From JAGXLC01 sp964461045 (lineage in GTDB: Bacteria; Bacteroidota; Bacteroidia; Bacteroidales; UBA12077): 7,263 bases of DNA. The stretch lies in contig CAYWSJ010000131.1 in NCBI GenBank assembly GCA_964461045.1, positions 1 to 7,263 of the forward strand, in the 5' to 3' direction. The translations under genes and the position numbers were made by a program. The notes below the pieces were generated by a model. The model saw only the letters and a list, made by a program, of their open reading frames with translations, was not told the DNA's origin and did no database searches. Positions 5,900-7,263 of this stretch are shown here, in pieces; position 1 is the first letter of the stretch, and each line of letters opens with the position of its first letter.

Positions 5900-7263
5900 T
5901 CATTTTTCCTCTGTTTCTGATTCAAAAACAGCTTTTGAAATACTCTGTCCGTTTCTGAAGAAGAATAAACCTCCCCAGTCATGTTTCACCCTTCTGTATT
6001 CTGTTGCTACTCCATCATAATTCACGATAACTCTTTTCACTTTGCGTTTGCCAAGATCATAATTTTCTACTGTAACCCCTTCCGGGTATTCTTTTGCAAG
6101 TCGACTCAAGTATTTATCGCGCTCTGCCTTGGTTTTAAAATTCATATCCCTCAGTTTTGAGTCTTTTTGCTTTTGAGCAGCAATTTTTTCTTCTCGCTCT
6201 TTCCTTTCTCTTCTCTTTTTAGCTTCTTCAAACTGTCGTAATTTTTGATCTATCAGTTTAATCTTGTTCTTCGGATATTCTTCATTAGGCTTATATTGTA
6301 ATGCTTTCTGATAATGCGATTTGGCATTATGATAATCGCTCTTGTCATAATACTGATCTGCCTTATCAATTTCTTCTGCATACAATCTTTCTTTGCGTGC
6401 CTGCTCTTCTCTCTGCCTTGCAAGGCGTTTTAGTATGTCTTCAATTTTACTTATCTGATTTTTAGGATATTGCTCATTAGGTTTTACATCCAGAGCTTTC
6501 TGGTAACTTGATTTTGCCTCATTATATTTTTCATTATCAAAATAATCATCTGCTTCTGCAATAGCTTGTTTATAAGTATCTTCAATCTGCTCCTGTTGTC
6601 TTTTCAGAATGTTCTCTATCTCGCTTATTTTCTGTTTAGGATATTGTTCCTCAGGCTTAATGTTCAAAGCCTCATTATAAGCAATTTTCGCATCCTCATA
6701 TTCTTCCGTATTAAACAAGCGATCGGCAGTTTCAATTGCATTCTTATATTTCCTGTCAATTTCCTGCTGTCGTTTTCGCTGAGCCATTCTTTCGGCAAGA
6801 ATATCATTTATTTTATCAATCCTGTTTTGAGGATACTGCTCTTCAGGTCTAATATCAAGCGCTTTTTGATAAGCAGACTTTGAAGATTCATATTCCTCTT
6901 CCCCAAACAAACGGTCTGCCCTGGCAATAGCATTTTCATAAGCCTTCTTCTCAGCTTCCATTTCAGCCAGGATCGAATTGATTTTATCGATTCTGTCCCT
7001 GGGATATTGTTCTTCCGGTTTATAGGTTAAAGCTTCATTATAAAGCGATTTTGCCTGACTGTATTCTTCCATACTGAACATGGCATCTGCTTTTTTAACA
7101 GCTTCGTTGTAAGCCTTATTTATTTTTTCCTGCTCAGCCTTTTTACGCTGAAGATCTGCCAGCAACTGATCTATCTTATCAATCTGATCCTTCGGATACT
7201 GTTCATTCGGCTTAATGAACAGGGCCTCGGAATACAGCCCTTTGGCTTCTTCGTAGGATTCTC
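5900..7263 (-). CDS. TPR-like repeat protein, 3' part (5' end outside the window)
   Basis: This open frame enters from the window edge and ends at TGA 5902-5900; about 453 residues are visible. The frame is open to base 7263 and the codons before the TTG at 7165 continue the repeat (YEEAKGLYSEALFIKPNEQY), so that TTG is not the start. The protein consists of tandem TPR-like units (about six visible, the first partial). Each has a TPR helix pair of the pattern Y..A...AD..F...Y..AK..Y..AL..KP and a third helix after EQYP (I..I..IL), then a highly charged helical linker. After the last unit there is a Lys/Arg/Glu-rich coiled stretch (about 6220-6145), then a C-terminal domain of about 80 residues (about 6145-5900) with KYLSRLAKEYPEGVT, RVIVNYDG, and HDWGGLFFFRNGQSISK. 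I recall similar C-termini on repeat proteins of Bacteroidota but cannot name a function. A scaffold or protein-binding role is the natural inference. Whether it is exported cannot be judged without the N-terminus. Confidence 0.9.
   Translation of the reverse strand, partial: ESYEEAKGLYSEALFIKPNEQYPKDQIDKIDQLLADLQRKKAEQEKINKAYNEAVKKADAMFSMEEYSQAKSLYNEALTYKPEEQYPRDRIDKINSILAEMEAEKKAYENAIARADRLFGEEEYESSKSAYQKALDIRPEEQYPQNRIDKINDILAERMAQRKRQQEIDRKYKNAIETADRLFNTEEYEDAKIAYNEALNIKPEEQYPKQKISEIENILKRQQEQIEDTYKQAIAEADDYFDNEKYNEAKSSYQKALDVKPNEQYPKNQISKIEDILKRLARQREEQARKERLYAEEIDKADQYYDKSDYHNAKSHYQKALQYKPNEEYPKNKIKLIDQKLRQFEEAKKRRERKEREEKIAAQKQKDSKLRDMNFKTKAERDKYLSRLAKEYPEGVTVENYDLGKRKVKRVIVNYDGVATEYRRVKHDWGGLFFFRNGQSISKAVFESETEEK
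6217..7263 (-). repeat. tandem TPR-like units of alternating length inside the coding region
   Basis: Aligning on the Y..AK..Y..AL..KP.EQYP core gives units at >7263-7076, 7075-6905, 6904-6713, 6712-6539, 6538-6347 and a last one from 6346. Their lengths are about 64 (if two residues lie beyond the edge), 57, 64, 58 and 64 residues. The length change falls in the charged linker between the third helix and the next TPR helix. The cores are similar at protein level but the DNA has diverged, so this is an old duplication and not a recent, slipping DNA repeat. Confidence 0.85.

Noticed and set aside
7163..7165. TTG as the start codon of the TPR-like gene
   Set aside because: The reading frame stays open to the window edge and the upstream codons spell another copy of the repeat, so the gene begins outside the window.
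6217..7263. CRISPR-like or recent DNA tandem repeat
   Set aside because: The periodicity is in the protein; the DNA of the units differs at many positions and unit lengths vary, so this is a coding repeat.

Overview
The window looks like a piece of a Bacteroidota (Bacteroidetes) chromosome. The support is a TonB-dependent receptor with an N-terminal carboxypeptidase-regulatory-like (CarboxypepD_reg-like) domain, a DUF4301 protein (a family I know mainly from this phylum), A-rich leaders without Shine-Dalgarno sequences, and promoter -7 boxes that fit the Bacteroidota TAnnTTTG consensus. The DNA is AT-rich. I cannot name a genus. All six convincing genes lie on the minus strand, so transcription runs from high to low coordinates. 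I see no RNA genes, CRISPR array, insertion sequence or phage gene.

Layout in the direction of transcription. (1) 7263-5900: the 3' part of a long gene for a protein of tandem TPR-like units with a conserved-looking C-terminal domain; its 5' end is outside the window. (2) 5843-5619: a 74-residue protein with two membrane helices, with a consensus -7 box in front and a strong intrinsic terminator behind (5557-5589). (3) About 300 bp of AT-rich intergenic DNA carrying a candidate promoter for the next unit. (4) 5314-2873: an 813-residue TonB-dependent outer-membrane receptor, followed after 29 bp by (5) 2843-1320, a DUF4301 protein. These two probably form an operon. (6) 1231-863: a small exported protein made almost entirely of one CarboxypepD_reg-like domain, with its own -7 box and its own terminator. 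(7) 804-118: an M23-type metallopeptidase domain protein without a signal peptide, whose ATG directly abuts that terminator. (8) 117-1: a short AT-rich tail with at most the first codons of another gene.

Functionally this is a cell-envelope-flavoured neighbourhood (outer-membrane receptor, exported beta-sandwich protein, small inner-membrane protein, M23 domain), but no known pathway ties the genes together and no SusD partner is present. I did not find a clear new defence or mobile system. The most interesting item is the DUF4301 protein, whose ordered motifs look like a divergent UDP-sugar pyrophosphorylase-type nucleotidyltransferase encoded next to an outer-membrane transporter. Next are the alternating long/short repeat units of the TPR protein and the terminator pressed against the start codon of the M23 gene.
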